The notes beneath the pieces were generated by a model. It was not told the DNA's origin. It saw only the letters and a program-made list of their open reading frames with translations, and searched no databases. DNA of 64,000 bases from Pycnopodia helianthoides (taxonomy: Eukaryota > Echinodermata > Asteroidea > Forcipulatida > Asteriidae), in NCBI GenBank assembly GCA_032158295.1, contig CM063244.1:24839930-24903929 (forward strand), read 5' to 3'. Both the position numbers and the translations under genes were made by a program. This document shows, piece by piece, positions 23,178 through 49,014 of the stretch. The number at the start of each line of letters is the position of its first letter. Position 1 is the first letter of the stretch.

Positions 23178-26100
23178 TTTGGAGATCTTAGCTCAAAGTT
23201 GTCAGCAAACGAGGCTGTCACAAATAAGCTTCCATATTTATCAGATCCGACTTATTTTAAAAGAATTCTTAAATTGATTTAAACCCTGCTGATTATCCGA
23301 CTATTGTTTTTCGACCATTCAATGTCATTCTGTGGTTCTTGTGTGATGATTGACATGCAGGCGTTCTTTAGCTGGTATCAGTTACTTTCTTTGTACCATT
23401 ATTCAACGCGAAGTATTCTGTGGTTTTTCGCTTCCAATTTGAAGGGAACCAGTCAGCTTCAGCCGTTGGTTTTTGTTTGGCTGTTGAACGGATATGTTTT
23501 GTGCCAACAATACATAGAGTTTACTCAGTCCTATGACCATACCATAGGGGCCGCCATTGTTGTATTTAATTGTTTTGTTTTAAATGACTTACTCTCTGCT
23601 ATCGGAATAGATAAGCTGCTGTTTTAGTTTTAGTTTAGGTAAAGCAAATTGATTCAAAAGTATATATTTAATAAATCCCCAACCCTGTCCCGAAGCTACC
23701 GCCGCCAGCTCAGCGCAGCTAGACAGCAAACGACTTGCAATTAGCTCTATTTATTAGTTTGTGTTCATTATACCTAATTTGTTCTATACAAAATATTGTA
23801 TGTCAAATATAATCACTTGATTACAAATCGTTATCAAAAAAATGTTTAATGCTTTAAAAAAAAAGTGAATTGTGAACAAAGATTAAACTTATTTAGCCTC
23901 AAACAAAATGGCAGCGCCCTTTGAAATGGATCACGATGGGGTAAAAACTCTATTATCCATGGACTATAATAATGTTTTACCCACAATGCCGTGAAATAAT
24001 AAACAAGACAGACGAAATATGTAATGTTTTTGTAATTGTATACATAAACATTTTCGTTTAATTATTGTTTAAATTATACATCAGCATCTTCTCTACACTA
24101 TGAAGATCGGGATGGAATATTTAAAATGATAATACATTTGCAAACACTAGTCATCTCAGAGTACAAAAGAAAAGAAAGATACGCCCCCCCTGTCAATATT
24201 TGTCAGATTTTATGAATGGGTATTGACGTGCGTGCCATCAAACCTAAATTTATCAAATTCTCTTCCTTTTTTTAATTATCAAAAAGATGTAGACCTCTTC
24301 CCTAGTTGTGTTTAGTCATTATTGACTTCCAGCACTACTTGCTCTTTGGTCAACAAAATTATAATCAGCCGGCTACCAAACCATCTCAACTTTTGTCGAA
24401 TGGAGTTTACTTTTTTCCCTCCTACAGATTGATTGGGGGCGCTATTTATTTACGCTGATTTTTACACCGACAAACCCTTGCATGGGCACACACACACACG
24501 GCCGACCGGTCGCCTACCCACCCACCCCCCTCAACAGCTAGCTAGAAGTGTAAGCTGCTGCTGCTGTCTGTCGTCGACCGAAGCCGGGGACTATCAGTGG
24601 CCAACAAAACTAAAATAACTTTAAACTCCAACCGCAAAAACTCTTTGAAAACACGCTGGAAAGAACACCAGCATGACCAGCAATTAGAGAATGATTTTGT
24701 AACTATTGAGTTGTTGAACTTTGAAGCTGAGAAACCTCAAAATCTGGCGCCAACAGTCATAGACACTACAGTCTCTGAATCAAACACGCTAGACGGACCA
24801 CCAGCAACCGCAGCAACTAACCAATTCGGCACGGTACGGATCATTTTGAAGAGTTCTTACTTGGTGCGCACACTTGCACGGCAAATCTACTGGCATACGA
24901 ATATAAAGGTATTGCAAATAAAGGAAATTGTTACTCATGTAGTTTTTCAAATCATCTATTTATTTAGAAATTATTACTGTAAGTAGTGTAAAAATCAATG
25001 TCAACCATCATGAACATTCCCATTACTTAATATTAGTCAAGTATATCTTAGTCTTACTTTCTGTAAGTTTATTTCGTCATCCCATTATCCGGAGATAAAT
25101 ATCTCGGGATGTTGACATATTTTGCCCGTTTGTATATTCTGCATCTGCTAAAATACTGCTCAACACTCTAGCCCTGGTAGGACGTCAGTATCCGTTGCAC
25201 TGCACTGCTATGCAACGGAGGAGTCCAACTGGGCTACTCAATACTCCTAGTTGCGTGGTACTGATAGCAGTTGGAGTAATCCGAGCAGCATTGTGAGTGC
25301 GCATGAGTAACGTAATTAATTTCTCAGGCGCTTTTGTAGTTCTTGTTTGAAAACTTGTTGGTCGGTTGTGGATGTTATTTTGATGGTGAGTGAGTTCCAG
25401 TCGGTTACTGTTCTGGGGAAAATGAGAACTTATAGCAGTCCTTACTTGCTGGAATTCTGATATATTTATATGTGGTTGAGTTCGATGATCTCGATGAGCG
25501 TGTGTCGGGCGTAAGATTCAATTGTCATCCCAAGATAATTATGCCAGGATCTCATGAAGTCGGATCAGGATAGCACTTCCACTTCCAGCCGCCATTATTA
25601 GTTTGAGTGGAATCTATCATGGGAAGTTTCATAACATTTGGTAATTGTCATTGACTTCAAGTTCAAAATCAAAAATATAAACTATAGATTTAATATATTA
25701 GATAGTGGATTTATTGCCGGTACTGGCTGAGTTTTACTAAATGCTAATATTTAATAGCAAATCTTAAAAATTAACTTTATATTGTGGAGGGCTGCGTAAT
25801 CTACAATTTTAGCTTCCTTTCTCTATGAGGTTGAGGACTGCCAGCTACAGAGCCATACAGATTCTCACACTTGCTTGGAGTCGGTGCAGACTTGTTCCAT
25901 GTAAGGCTTGACTGACTGAGACACCAAAGTCCAGACGAGCTGTGAAATAATCAGGCAAAATATACTCAAAAACATGTTTAGCATCCTGCCTTTTGAAAAA
26001 AAAAAAAAAAGGAGAAGGGCCTTTTTTTTTTAACTGGCCACCCGACACATTTTTTCGAGACAACTGGCCTAGCTATTTTTCAAGATGGTTGCCAGCTTTT

Positions 26101-26819
26101 TTCTGTGTGTTTTTTTAGTGTGCTAAAGTAAAAAAATAACGAAGTGACCAGGGTACGAAGTGACCAACAGCCAATCTCTCTCATACAAACACTGGTGTAA
26201 TGTCTGTATGATTAAGAATTGCACAATTCAATACATTGTGATGCAGAAACTAGATGACCATACTTATTCTAGTCATTGTAAAAAATCAGCGGGTAGCTTG
26301 GCCGGATTTGAACCCACAACCTTATAGAACCAGATAAATCTTCACACTCGTCCAACATGATGAGAATCCCATATTAGTGAACACAAATGGTATATATGTA
26401 GCGATTGAGTAGCTGACACTTCCTGGGTCACGTATTAAAATAGCACATTATCATACTCTGCCAATCACATGATTATCGATAAAATGTTATTTAAAAAAGT
26501 TGTAAATGATACATTTTTTCGATGAGAACAAGTGTAGTGCTACATACGTTTTTTCGTGGATCTCAAAAAGACAAAAAAATTTTTTTGACTTACCCAGTAA
26601 AAAAAAAAATTAACTTGGGGGGAAAAACCTGAAAAAAATGGCAATTACTTCAGGGGCACAACTTTAACTTCATGGGTTTCAGCGCAAGCCTTGTCGCATG
26701 AAGCACGCCCTCAAGTGGTGAAACTGCATGCGCCTTGGAAGTTTCTACAAAACTGATAGCAATATTAACAGTTTGTTATATTAAATTGTTGCTAAAACAT
26801 AGGATTAGAACTGCCTTTA

Positions 26820-26960
26820 CTACCAGCAGCCAGGCAATTTTAGTGGTCTTCATGTAGTTGAAGACATCTGCTCCAGAATGGCAAAGGTCGTGGGTTCGAG
26901 TCCCACCCAAGTAATATGCCTGTGAATTCTTTTCGCAGGACTTGGGAAAGTAACAATGCT
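26820..26960 (+). mobile_element. tRNA-derived SINE (S3), third copy
   Basis: It shares CCAGAATGGCAAAGGTCGTG, then GGTTCGAGTCCCACCC, then CCTGTGAATTC and CAGGACTTGGGAAAGTA with the copies at 15205 and 15470. It is not a working tRNA. Confidence 0.65.
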
Positions 26961-26986
26961 TGACACACTGTAACCAAATAATAATA

Positions 26987-27371
26987 TTAAAGGAACATTA
27001 CAGAATTGGTTTTTGCTAACAAAATAGTTGCTGGCAGTGTAAGCACTTTATGTAATCCACCATATACATAAACTGACAAACCTGTAGAAGTTTGAGATCA
27101 ATCGGCCATCTGGGTCACGAGAAAATAGTGAAAAACCGATTACACATTTTGCATGAAATCGTATAGATTCAACAAATGAATAAAACGCTCACTGAGCGAT
27201 AAACTCAAATCAGCAAGTTAGTTTATTCATTTCTCATCAAATATGGCATTTCAGACAGAAATATTTCAAGGGATGTTTTCTACTATCATCATCATTAGAC
27301 CGTGTAAGTTTTATGTAAATCTGTGATCAAAAAGTATATTTGTTCTTACCAATTCTGTAATGTTCCTTTAA
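26987..27371 (+). mobile_element. family A TTAA MITE, copy 3
   Basis: A complete copy bounded by TTAA, with both terminal inverted repeats intact (AAGGAACATTACAGAATTGG and its complement). It lies between the S3 SINE and unique sequence. Confidence 0.85.
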
Positions 27372-27779
27372 CAATGACATTGAAATAACAGTAGACAGTG
27401 GGGCAATAACCTCAGAGTTAGTTATAGGTGACTGCTCTATATTCCGTCAACCCTATGTTCCCGCAAGCTTGTGTTCTGAAAAAACCCTCTCATGGTTTAC
27501 ATGCTAGGTTAAGGGTAAGGGTCAGGGTTAGGAAAGTACGCTAGGGGTCTCAGGAACATACATGTAGGTGTGTAACCTAGCCATGCATGCAGCACATTTT
27601 CATTTTATTTTCTTGTACCTTTTTTTTTATAGTTAAATTATAACTGAATGATGTAGAGGTATACTGTGTTCTTCAATCTAATTTAGCACTTAAGCATCTT
27701 CAAGATGGTACATGTAGATCAATTTAAAGGGTTATTGTGATGATCGTAACCCACCCTTCACATAAAGTTCTTATTTTTA

Positions 27780-28095
27780 TTTGAGGGGTACAAAACTATA
27801 GCCTGCCCATATGGGGCAGAGGGTCCCCCCTCAATGTTCCCATACTATAACACACTATTTTCCTCTTGAAGGAACTCCCCCCCCCCCCCCCCCCCCCCCC
27901 CCCCACCCCAAAAAAAATAATAATAATAAAAATAAATAAATAAAATAAATAAATAAATAAATAAAAATAAAATAAAATAAAATAAATAAATAAATAAATA
28001 AATCCTCAAAAGAATTCCTGAGATTCCAAGCACACAATGAAGACACAATAGGGAGGGGGGGGGGGGGGGGGGGTACCCTCTGCCCCATATCGAGC
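27780..28095. repeat. fold-back repeat with a 28-C run, AAAT tract and 19-G run
   Basis: A run of 28 cytosines (27877-27904) is followed by an (AAAT)n tract to about 28003 and then a run of 19 guanines (28055-28073). The outer ends, ATGGGGCAGAGGGTCCC near 27810 and GGGTACCCTCTGCCCCAT near 28071, are inverted copies. The two homopolymers could pair with each other or form quadruplex/i-motif structures. Run lengths may be assembly-dependent. Confidence 0.8.
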
Positions 28096-28227
28096 ACCAA
28101 TTGTACAAAACACCGACCCATAAAGTAGTCGGCATGATTTTTGCTCTGAGTTTTTTTTATTTCTAGTGGATTGTGATTCCAAGTATTGTTTGTGATTTGA
28201 GGAAAAGACTACCTCAACTGATCATAA

Positions 28228-28570
28228 TGTCTTTAAACACGATCCAAGGTAAAGGCAAGAAAGGTGTTTTACAGAGTGGCAGAGCTGGCAAATTAGTTGC
28301 AGACAGTGTTCATGTTTTGTGTGATGAACTACATGAAATAACAAACCTGTGGAAATTTGGGCTGTGAGTCAGGAGAAAATAGTGGAAAAACCATGCACAA
28401 TTTTCAGCATGTAAACACACTGTCCTTAATTTTAACAGAAATCAGCTGTTGTGTTCTTGTAGGTTTTCAGATTCAGTTTTCCTCGAATATGACTTCGTTT
28501 CAAAGGGAAATAATTTACAGAAAAACAGTTTCTAGTATGAACTTCTTAACCAGAAAGCTTTCAGACTAAA
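28228..28570 (+). repeat. dispersed repeat, family D, copy 1
   Basis: It shares long blocks with 63570-63965, for example GACAGTGTTCATGTTTTGTG, ACCATGCACAATTTTCAGCA and GGACTAAAATTAAAC-type ends. It has no coding capacity and no clear terminal repeats. Confidence 0.75.
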
Positions 28571-28639
28571 ATTAAACACGGGAAATTAGAATTAGCTGTT
28601 GCAAACTGCTTACCAACCAAAAGGACCTGTAGTATAAAT

Positions 28640-28695
28640 GCAAAAAATTAGTTAGTGGCCTGACGTTTCGACCCTAGCAGAGTCTTTCTCGAAGG

Positions 28696-28732
<37 letters not shown>

Positions 28733-28790
28733 GACTCTGCGAGAAAGACTTGCTAGGGTCGAAACGTCAGGCCACTAACTAATTTTTTGC
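28640..28790. repeat. inverted repeat with a poly-A spacer
   Basis: TTAGTGGCCTGACGTTTCGA with CCCTAGCAGAGTCTTTCTC on the left pairs with the mirror-oriented block ending AACGTCAGGCCACTAACTAA on the right, with about 30 adenines between them. Parts of the same block recur near 53190. The CGAAACGTCAGGCC core is common at retroelement ends in invertebrates. Confidence 0.85.
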
Positions 28791-29333
28791 TTTTTTTTTA
28801 AATTAAACACCGAAAATTACAAAATAACAATTCATTGCCACCTGTTGGGCAATAAAAAAGTCAACTGTTTATTAATTTTATAAACTCATTGTTCGTTTTG
28901 GCATTTTCTCCTGTCGCAGTTGACTACTGCTACTAGTAGAGGCATGATTGGTCTTGCTAATAATTAGCTATTAATTAGGGTCCTTTATTCATCACGCTTA
29001 TTTTGTGCATAGAGGGGATCAGTGTACAAAATAATGCAGCTTCTTGTTGTGAGGTAAATGTTTTAAATCGTTCATTGATTGCTAATAATTGAAGAATATA
29101 ATCGACATACCAATAGCTTTCAAGGTAACTATTGTTCTTTTCATAAGTGATACCTCATTATAATTTCATTGTTAGAATTATTCTGGTGGTCAATTAAAAA
29201 CTTGCTGAAACGTTTGACTAAATCTAGTAATCATACTGATTGTTCTACGTGCACTCCAGGTTTTGTGATTGGAACGAGGCTTGAGGCAGGAAACGTTCCA
29301 TCCATGAAAATCTTGTCGTCGTCTCTGCTCTAA

Positions 29334-42129
<12,796 letters not shown>

Positions 42130-42929
42130 TTAATTAGTAATTTTTTCCCCACTTCCATCTTTCTCTAGTACATTTTGTAGTTTTTCGATGTGCTATTGTT
42201 AAACCAGCACATCTGTTCTAACTTGTTTTTATTGTTTTATTTGTTTATATTTTTTTTCAGTTATTTGGTTTATACCAAGTAATTTTTAGCACTTTCTACA
42301 AAATTATGGAGCAGTGTTGATTATGGGTATGTACAGTTGACTAGCCCTACTTTACAAAAAAAAAACAATTTGTAAAATGGTGTACAAATTTGCTGGAAAG
42401 TAAAAAAAAAAAATGGGTGTCTAAATTATTCCCTTACAATACATCTACATGTAAATGACAGATAAAACAGGGTGTCCAAATTTGAGGATAGGGTGTCCAA
42501 AAAGACACCCAGACACCCCCCTCTGGCTAACACTATGCTTCTTGAGATGTGGTGGCAATGAGATTGACTGTATTATTTGCATCACCGACACATGGATGAC
42601 TAATTAAGAATTGTTTGAAATCGGTCTTTGCTGCAATCAGAATAAGAAATTCTTAGTGATTTGGGGGTCTTCTGTTACTATTTTCTGACAGCATTTCAGA
42701 AAGAAAAAGGAAATTATAATCAGGAAGTGTTCAGATTGACATGTATCCATTTTTTTTTTTTTTTTTTTTCCACTAGTCCCGTAATTTATCTTGAACCACT
42801 TAATTTATCCTAAACTTGGCTGTGATCCCTGGCTGCACGACAGTTACAGGTTGTATGGCTTCTAATTGGCACCCCCTCCCCCCCCCCTAACCCCCGAACA
42901 AAGATATTGACAAAAGAGGAAGACCACCA

Positions 42930-43060
42930 TAATAGGGCTGGATAGCTCAGTTGGTAGGTCGCAGGTCCAAGTCCCGCTCTAGTCAATTTGTCTTTGTTCA
43001 ACCCCAAGTTATTAAAAAACAAAATTTACCCAGTCAGTTTTTCTTGTGGTTTATTACTTG
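42930..43060 (+). mobile_element. tRNA-derived SINE (family S2), copy 1
   Basis: The head reads GGATAGCTCAGTTGGTAGG, followed by CAGGTCCAAGTCCCGC and the body TCAATTTGTCTTTGTTCAAC. The tail block CCCAGTCAGTTTTTCTTGTG also appears alone at 30960, 44525 and 52860. The B box is degenerate and part of the stem region is missing, so it is not a working tRNA. Confidence 0.7.
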
Positions 43061-43454
43061 ACTATGCAATTTGACTCGCAAAATGGTAGACAATGAGGCA
43101 GAGACAGTCACGGTTGAGGTCATTGCAAATGGTCGATACCTCGCAATAATTTTGTTCACATGTTTGTAAAAACTTAAATGTTACCGAAGTACTAGTTTTG
43201 TGAATAATTTATGGTAAATATTAATTTTAAAGGTGTTTATGATGGTGTGACGGATTATATATTAACAAATCAAGTTGCAATGAAATGATGTTGGTTGTGA
43301 ATAAATGGTGGTTGGTAATAAATAATATGTGTTGTCTGATATTTTGTTTTATATAAAGATTATATGTAGATTTCTTCGGAGAGAATATTGTCCAACATTG
43401 CTTGGATATTATTGTTCAATGTATTTACAGGATTGTTTAGGGTCAAGATAAGTG

Positions 43455-43735
43455 GATGTTACTAGTCTTGGTTTCAAGACGCTCCAGTTGCGTTGTCACG
43501 AACGCATGTAGTCACCAAAACCTAACCCCTGTCTAATGCGCTATCACCCCACGAACCACTCGCCACCAGAGGGTGCTATCATTCTCGTAACCGCTACCAC
43601 AGGGCCCGTGGTGTGATAGCGGTTAGGGGAAGGATAGCGCCCTCTGGTGGCGAGTGGTTCGTGGGGTGATACCGGTTAAGATAGGGGCTAGGTTTTCGTG
43701 ACTACCACAACTGGAGCGTCTTGGGACCGAGACTA
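43455..43735. repeat. fold-back element with CGCTATCACCCCACGAACCA arms
   Basis: The left arm contains CACCCCACGAACCACTCGCC and the right arm contains GGCGAGTGGTTCGTGGGGTG. Outer ends TCCAGTTGCG and CAACTGGAGC, and AAACCTAACCCC and GGGGCTAGGTTTTC, pair as well. The GAGGGCGCTATC-type core is shared with 45620-45790. Confidence 0.9.
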
Positions 43736-45619
43736 GGATGTAACTAGAGTTCAGGAATTTGGAGAGAGATTTGTCCTGGTTTTGTCAATCTCTTCCTTCC
43801 AAAGAATTTTCCATAGAAAAATAATGCTGGCTTAAAAATTTTGATTTAACATGTGTTTTCATAAGCTCTTGCAGATTCGGATGGAAGAGTTAATCTAATA
43901 AAACCACACTTTATGAGCTTTGGTACCAGTATGTTCTGTAAAATAACTATCAAAATTGCTGGTCGATTTCTTGTCATTTGTTCTTAAATTCATTTTGTAT
44001 TTTTATTTTATTTTAAAGGTCATTAAAGGGGATTGCGCGCTTTTGGGCTATGAAATAACATTTGTTTTGAAATGAATATGATTGGAAAGATAATATAATG
44101 ATTCACATAAATATCCCTTGAAGTTGTGTAGTTTTTGTGTAATTTCATGACAACAAAGTTTGCCATTTTTGCAGAACCAAATTTTTGACTCCACAAAACG
44201 GCGAACCATGTATGTTCCGCTGGTGGCACGTGTATTTCAAGAGGCAAATTTTATGTTTTTTTAATTACTACTAACTAATTACAACAAACTGACATGTGCA
44301 TAAACAACTCATGAAAAGAGTAAAGAGCAATCAAACAGCAACGTTTTTAGAGATTTGAAGGCAATGTGCCCCTTTAACTTTTTGTCCTAGGATGATAAAT
44401 TTAGTCTCACTCCATGAACCAGTCCTTGAAACGAGTACTAAATGTATCCAAAACTTCATCACAGTGCTGGTGGGGTTTTTTTTATTTTAGTTTTTGTTCA
44501 ACCCCAAACTATGTCAAATTAACCCAGTCGGTTTCCCTTGTGGTTTATTGCTTGATAATTAAATATCAGTTTTTCATATTTATCCAAAAGTGTCTACATT
44601 GTAATTCAAGGGCAAACATTTTGCAGGCCCCATAGATAGTCATTTTTAACAGTGAACAAAATGTTAATGGTCGCACGTTTCAACCCTAACTGAGTAATTC
44701 TCAAAGGTTAAAACATTTCAATAGTGTCAATTTGACCAAACCGTATGACACCCTATGACAAGTTCAAAAGGAGCCATCTGAGAGGTCAAAGGAAGACTAT
44801 TGGCTGGGAGTTGTGGGTGGCGCATTCACACTTCCATTGTTTGACCTCAGCGATGGTGGCCAAGGCAAGTGGTCTCTAAAAAATGTACGCGAATATTAAA
44901 AATTACACTCGGAAGGGAACTGAAAAACTGGACAGATATCAAGCGTTTTTCGGGCCTGATGTTCTTCCTATTATAGTCTGATTTTCGATTGTTTTTTTGC
45001 CCTTGGAAAAATCAGCAAAGTTGTGATTAAATAGCCTGAATTTAAGTCTTTTAAATCCTGCATCATATGTACACATGTTGATCAGCCCTTGTACTTGATA
45101 AAACGTTCCTACTTTTTTCAAGGACCAAATATCATGTCCGTGTGTTACGTGCAGCAACAATACAAAGAAATCTTACATTTGATTGAACTGTTCTGAGATA
45201 CAGTGGGGCAATGTCTCCATCCCACGTAACAAATTTTGTCGTGCAAGTACAGAAGAAGTCGTAGATTTCATTGTTTGCTTTCGTTGTGTGACTATATTAT
45301 CACAGGTGAGTTTCATGACTGAAGATGTTTATACCCATCATTGTTGTGGTCCAAATCGAGGCTACCGGTGCAGTGCCACCGATTCCAGCAAGCCCCGCGC
45401 CTCATTTTTCATTGACCAATCACAGCCACAAAATCTGTGATCGCCATTTGGTCGCGGTGCCTGTAGCCTCGTTTTGGATTGCAAAGATGACGTCATGCAT
45501 GAATATTAAGAAAAGCAGACACATTCCCCTTTTGAAAGGCAGGAAGCAGAGTCTCATTGCTCTCTTCAGTCAATCCCTCGGTGCCCCGAGGAAGAATTCC
45601 TGTTTTGAGTTTCTCTACA

Positions 45620-45790
45620 GCGTTGACCCTAGTCTTGGTGCAAGAAACCACTGTTCTGTATTTCCACTGCCGCCAGTAGAGGGCGCTTTCACTTCACAAA
45701 CCCTCTATCACCACAACGCGTGGTGTACGTTCGTGGAGTGATAGCGCCCTCTAATGTTGGCATAAATACAGAACAAGACGTCTTGCACCA
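45620..45790. repeat. fold-back element related to 43455-43735
   Basis: Ends GTCTTGGTGCAAG and CTTGCACCAAAAC are inverted copies. Inner TAGAGGGCGCT and AGCGCCCTCTA, and ATACAGAACA/TGTTCTGTAT, pair too. Confidence 0.85.
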
Positions 45791-45995
45791 AAACTACGTT
45801 GACCCTCTCAAAAGGGAAACTTGAGTCCCGCTGGAAAGAAGCACATTGTCTCACTCAAAAGTGAAATCTTAAAAAAGTGTCTTTCGATTTTTTGTTTTCA
45901 GTGCAAACGAGAGTGAGAGTCAATCAGTAGTAGAAGTAATGGCCGGTGTACAAGTAGAGAAAAGTAGCGGACAACAAACATAGTGTCATCAGGCA

Positions 45996-46262
45996 GGCCA
46001 ATTTCACAAAGAGCCAAGATTGATCTTAACTGTGTAGACAATACTAAAAAAATACTGCGTCTGATGAAGTAGTTGTTGCTACGAAAGCTCATGCAGTTTT
46101 TTATGTAGTTAGTTAGTCTTTAAGTGCTACCACTACCTTCCTTTTGTCTTAACTGTGTGTCAATCTTAATTGCTAAAGTAAAGTGTGATGTCACACTACA
46201 AATCACTGCGATATTGACAGCTCATCTTAAGATGAATCTTAGTGCTTTGTGAAATCGAGCCT
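45996..46262. repeat. fold-back element with CAATTTCACAAAGAGCC ends
   Basis: The left end GGCCAATTTCACAAAGAGCC faces the right end AGTGCTTTGTGAAATCGAGC, and AGATTGATCTTAA pairs with TTAAGATGAATCT. The inner part differs from other family members and contains an unrelated insertion of about 100 bases. A similar end is used by the palindrome at 18934-19101. Confidence 0.7.
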
Positions 46263-46555
46263 TGCGGCTGAAACTTATAGACTCCCCCCCCCCTTGCATG
46301 TGACTCACATGTTCAGACAGCGCCCTCGGCGGAGGTCAGAGGAAGACCTACCATTGGCGAAGTTGCACAAGACGGTTTTCCATTGTTTGACTTCAGTCGG
46401 GTTGTGGCAGTGTTATACACAAGGGGGTCTAAGGATTCAGCTTTGGCTTGTCAAGCCATTCTGAAGGCTTGAATGTAGCCCTAGCCCTAGTTACTTTGAG
46501 TCCCATTGGTGGAGTTTGCAGAAGAGCCCCCCCCCCCCCAAATCAAGCCTCCAAT

Positions 46556-46738
46556 TCTGGGCCATTTTTCTAGAGCTGCTTAAGCAGAATTATGTGCTTG
46601 ATCATTTTCTGCTAAGCAAAAATAAGCAGGATACGGTCCCAACGCAGTGCGTTTTTGGTGTAACCTTATTCTGGTAAGCACAATTGTTTTGTGCTTAAAA
46701 AACTTGAGCTGATGCAGTTTCTTTGAAATTGGGCCCTG
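46556..46738. repeat. fold-back element, GGGCCCAATTTC family
   Basis: The left end GGGCCATTTTTCTAGAGCTG and right end TTTGAAATTGGGCCC are inverted copies. The inner AGCAAAAATAAGCAGGATAC block matches the copy at 41260. Confidence 0.75.
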
Positions 46739-47239
46739 GCTTAGGCTCAGCATCGAAAACACAGAGCTTTAAAATGGCTCATGAAGCCAAAGTCAAACAG
46801 GTGCAGCAGTATTTGGTAAAGACCCAAAACATCATAACCCCCCCCCCCCCCAACAAAAGAGGGAAACAAAATTAAAATTAAAGATCAACGATATAAAAAA
46901 AAACTTGTTCTGGCCGAAGCCCCATGTTATTTAGAAACCAGATACTTTCAATGTAAAGCATAACTTGGCAGGGCACCAGTCACAAAGGGATTACATCACA
47001 AGGTGTTTTAGACTGGTAAGCCATTCCTGCCAAGCATCACTTCTCCGTTGTACTATGATAAAGTTTTTATTTTGATAAAAGACTTACTTTTTTTTTTCTA
47101 TGCAAGAGGGTGTAATGAAGGTGTTGAGCTAAATTAGATCTGGCATTGTTGCTGTTCTAAATGAAAATGATAGCATAGAGTAAGTTTGGTTTTCAGTAAG
47201 AATTGATTAATATTTGAATTATTTATGATATCTAGTGAC

Positions 47240-47589
47240 TTAAAGGCAGGGTATACTTTTGGTAAATTGTCAAAGACCAGTATCCTCACTTGGTGTATCC
47301 CAACATATGCATAAAATAACAAACCTGTGAAATGTTGGACTCAGGTGGTCATCGAAGGAGCAAGAAAATAATGACAGAAAAAACACTCGTGTTGCATAGA
47401 ATTGTGTGCTTTCAAATGCCCGAAAAAGGCTTCATGCCTGAAGCCTTTCTCAGATTCAACTATTTTAGTGAGAAATACTTTAACCTTCTTTTAATTTATA
47501 CTATCAGCAGCTCTCGGGTGCTCCTTACCAAGTAAGTTTTTATGGTAATGTGCTTATTGAGTAATTACCAAAAGTATTCACTGCCTTAA
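47240..47589 (+). mobile_element. family B TTAA MITE
   Basis: TTAAAGGCAGGGTATACTTT at the left and GTATTCACTGCCTTAA at the right form imperfect inverted ends bounded by TTAA. The right-hand TTAA is shared with the family A element that starts at 47586, so one of the two inserted at the border of the other. Confidence 0.85.
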
Positions 47590-47976
47590 AGGAACATTAC
47601 AGAATTGGTTTTGCTAACAAAACAGTTGCTGGCAGTGTAAGCACTTTATGTAATCCACCATATACATAAACTGACAAACCTGTAGAAGTTTGAGATCGAT
47701 CAGCCATCTGGGTCAAGAGAAAATCAGTGAAAAACCAATTACACATTTGCATGAAATCATTAGTTTCAACAAATGAATAAACGCTCACTGAGCGATAAAC
47801 TCCAATCGGAAAATTAGTTTATTCATTTCTCATCAAATATGGCATTTCAGACAGAAATATTTCAAGGGGTGTTTTCTACCATCATCATCATTAGACTGTG
47901 TAAGTTTTATGTAAATCTGTGATCAAAAGTATATTTTACAAGTTTTTTTCTTACCAATTCTGTAACGTTCCTTTAA
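47586..47976 (+). mobile_element. family A TTAA MITE, copy 6
   Basis: A complete copy from TTAA to TTAA with intact terminal repeats. It abuts family B with one shared TTAA. Confidence 0.85.
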
Positions 47977-49014
47977 GTTTAAAGATTGTGGTATTCATTA
48001 TATATAGATGTCAGTGAAGACACAATGTGCTTAAAAGAGACCGTCTTTGTAAATATTTGAAGAACTTGAAGCTGCATTTGATTTTATATAGTTGATATTT
48101 TTGAAAATACAGGTGAAAAAAATCCATCCAATTATTATTATTAATAGTTTAGTGCTAATTGATATATTTGAATTTTAACCAATGAATTTCAAGTTTTAAG
48201 TTGCTAATTTAACATGATTTGTATCAGACTTCAATCACGCTAAAACCCCAAAGTAGCAACAGTTATTATCCTAGCATAATTGTTTTAATTTAATGGGAAT
48301 TTAAGTCTGTTGTTTAATGAAACTAATTAGTAAAATAATCGTTGAGATTTTGATTTGATTTTTTTTTACGATGACTACCTGTCCATAAGGTAGTTTGATG
48401 CATAATGTTAGAAGATAATAGTTTTAGTTGAGCGGCTTTTTCAAATTTTGAACCAGTGCGTTCATCAGAGTGTATTAGGAGCAAGGGTTTGGGAAAAAAA
48501 GAGTAAAAAGGCAATTAAGGGAACCAATCAGAATGATCCATGTTCAAAAATGTTGATCTTTTTTCAAATTGTTTAACCGCCCGCCCACCCAACGCGATTT
48601 TTTTAAATTATTGACTGACTGGTTAATGTACTCAATACACTGAAGAACAAAGTAATGCCTCAAATGAGCAGATACTTTAAGCATTGTTCTCCCAGCTCAG
48701 GAGTTTTCGACGGCCTTTCCTGGCGTCCAGCGTGCAACTTTTTTATTAGAAATCAAAGAGAAAAATCCTTGCCATCGAGCGCGGAGTTCGGCTATCCAAA
48801 CAGGGTCGACTGTTTAACAATGGAACTGCACAGACAGCTCTTCCATTATTTGAAATAAACTGAATTTTGATAATTTCGAAAAAAGATCAACATTTTTTAA
48901 ACCTTGACTATTCTGAATGGTTACCAATAGGGGAAAGTGATTCCCAGAATAAGTTTTCCTTCAAGTGCAAACAGAAAATGTTACCAGTTCTACTGAGAGA
49001 CGTTTGAGTTGTGT

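Noticed and set aside
24433..24986. Adjacent frames of 61 and 129 codons upstream of SLC35E3
   Set aside because: No domain, no conserved start and no splice logic; I could not support a gene.
27845..28135. Minus-strand frames with poly-Pro and poly-Gly
   Set aside because: They are translations of the C and G homopolymers and the AAAT tract.
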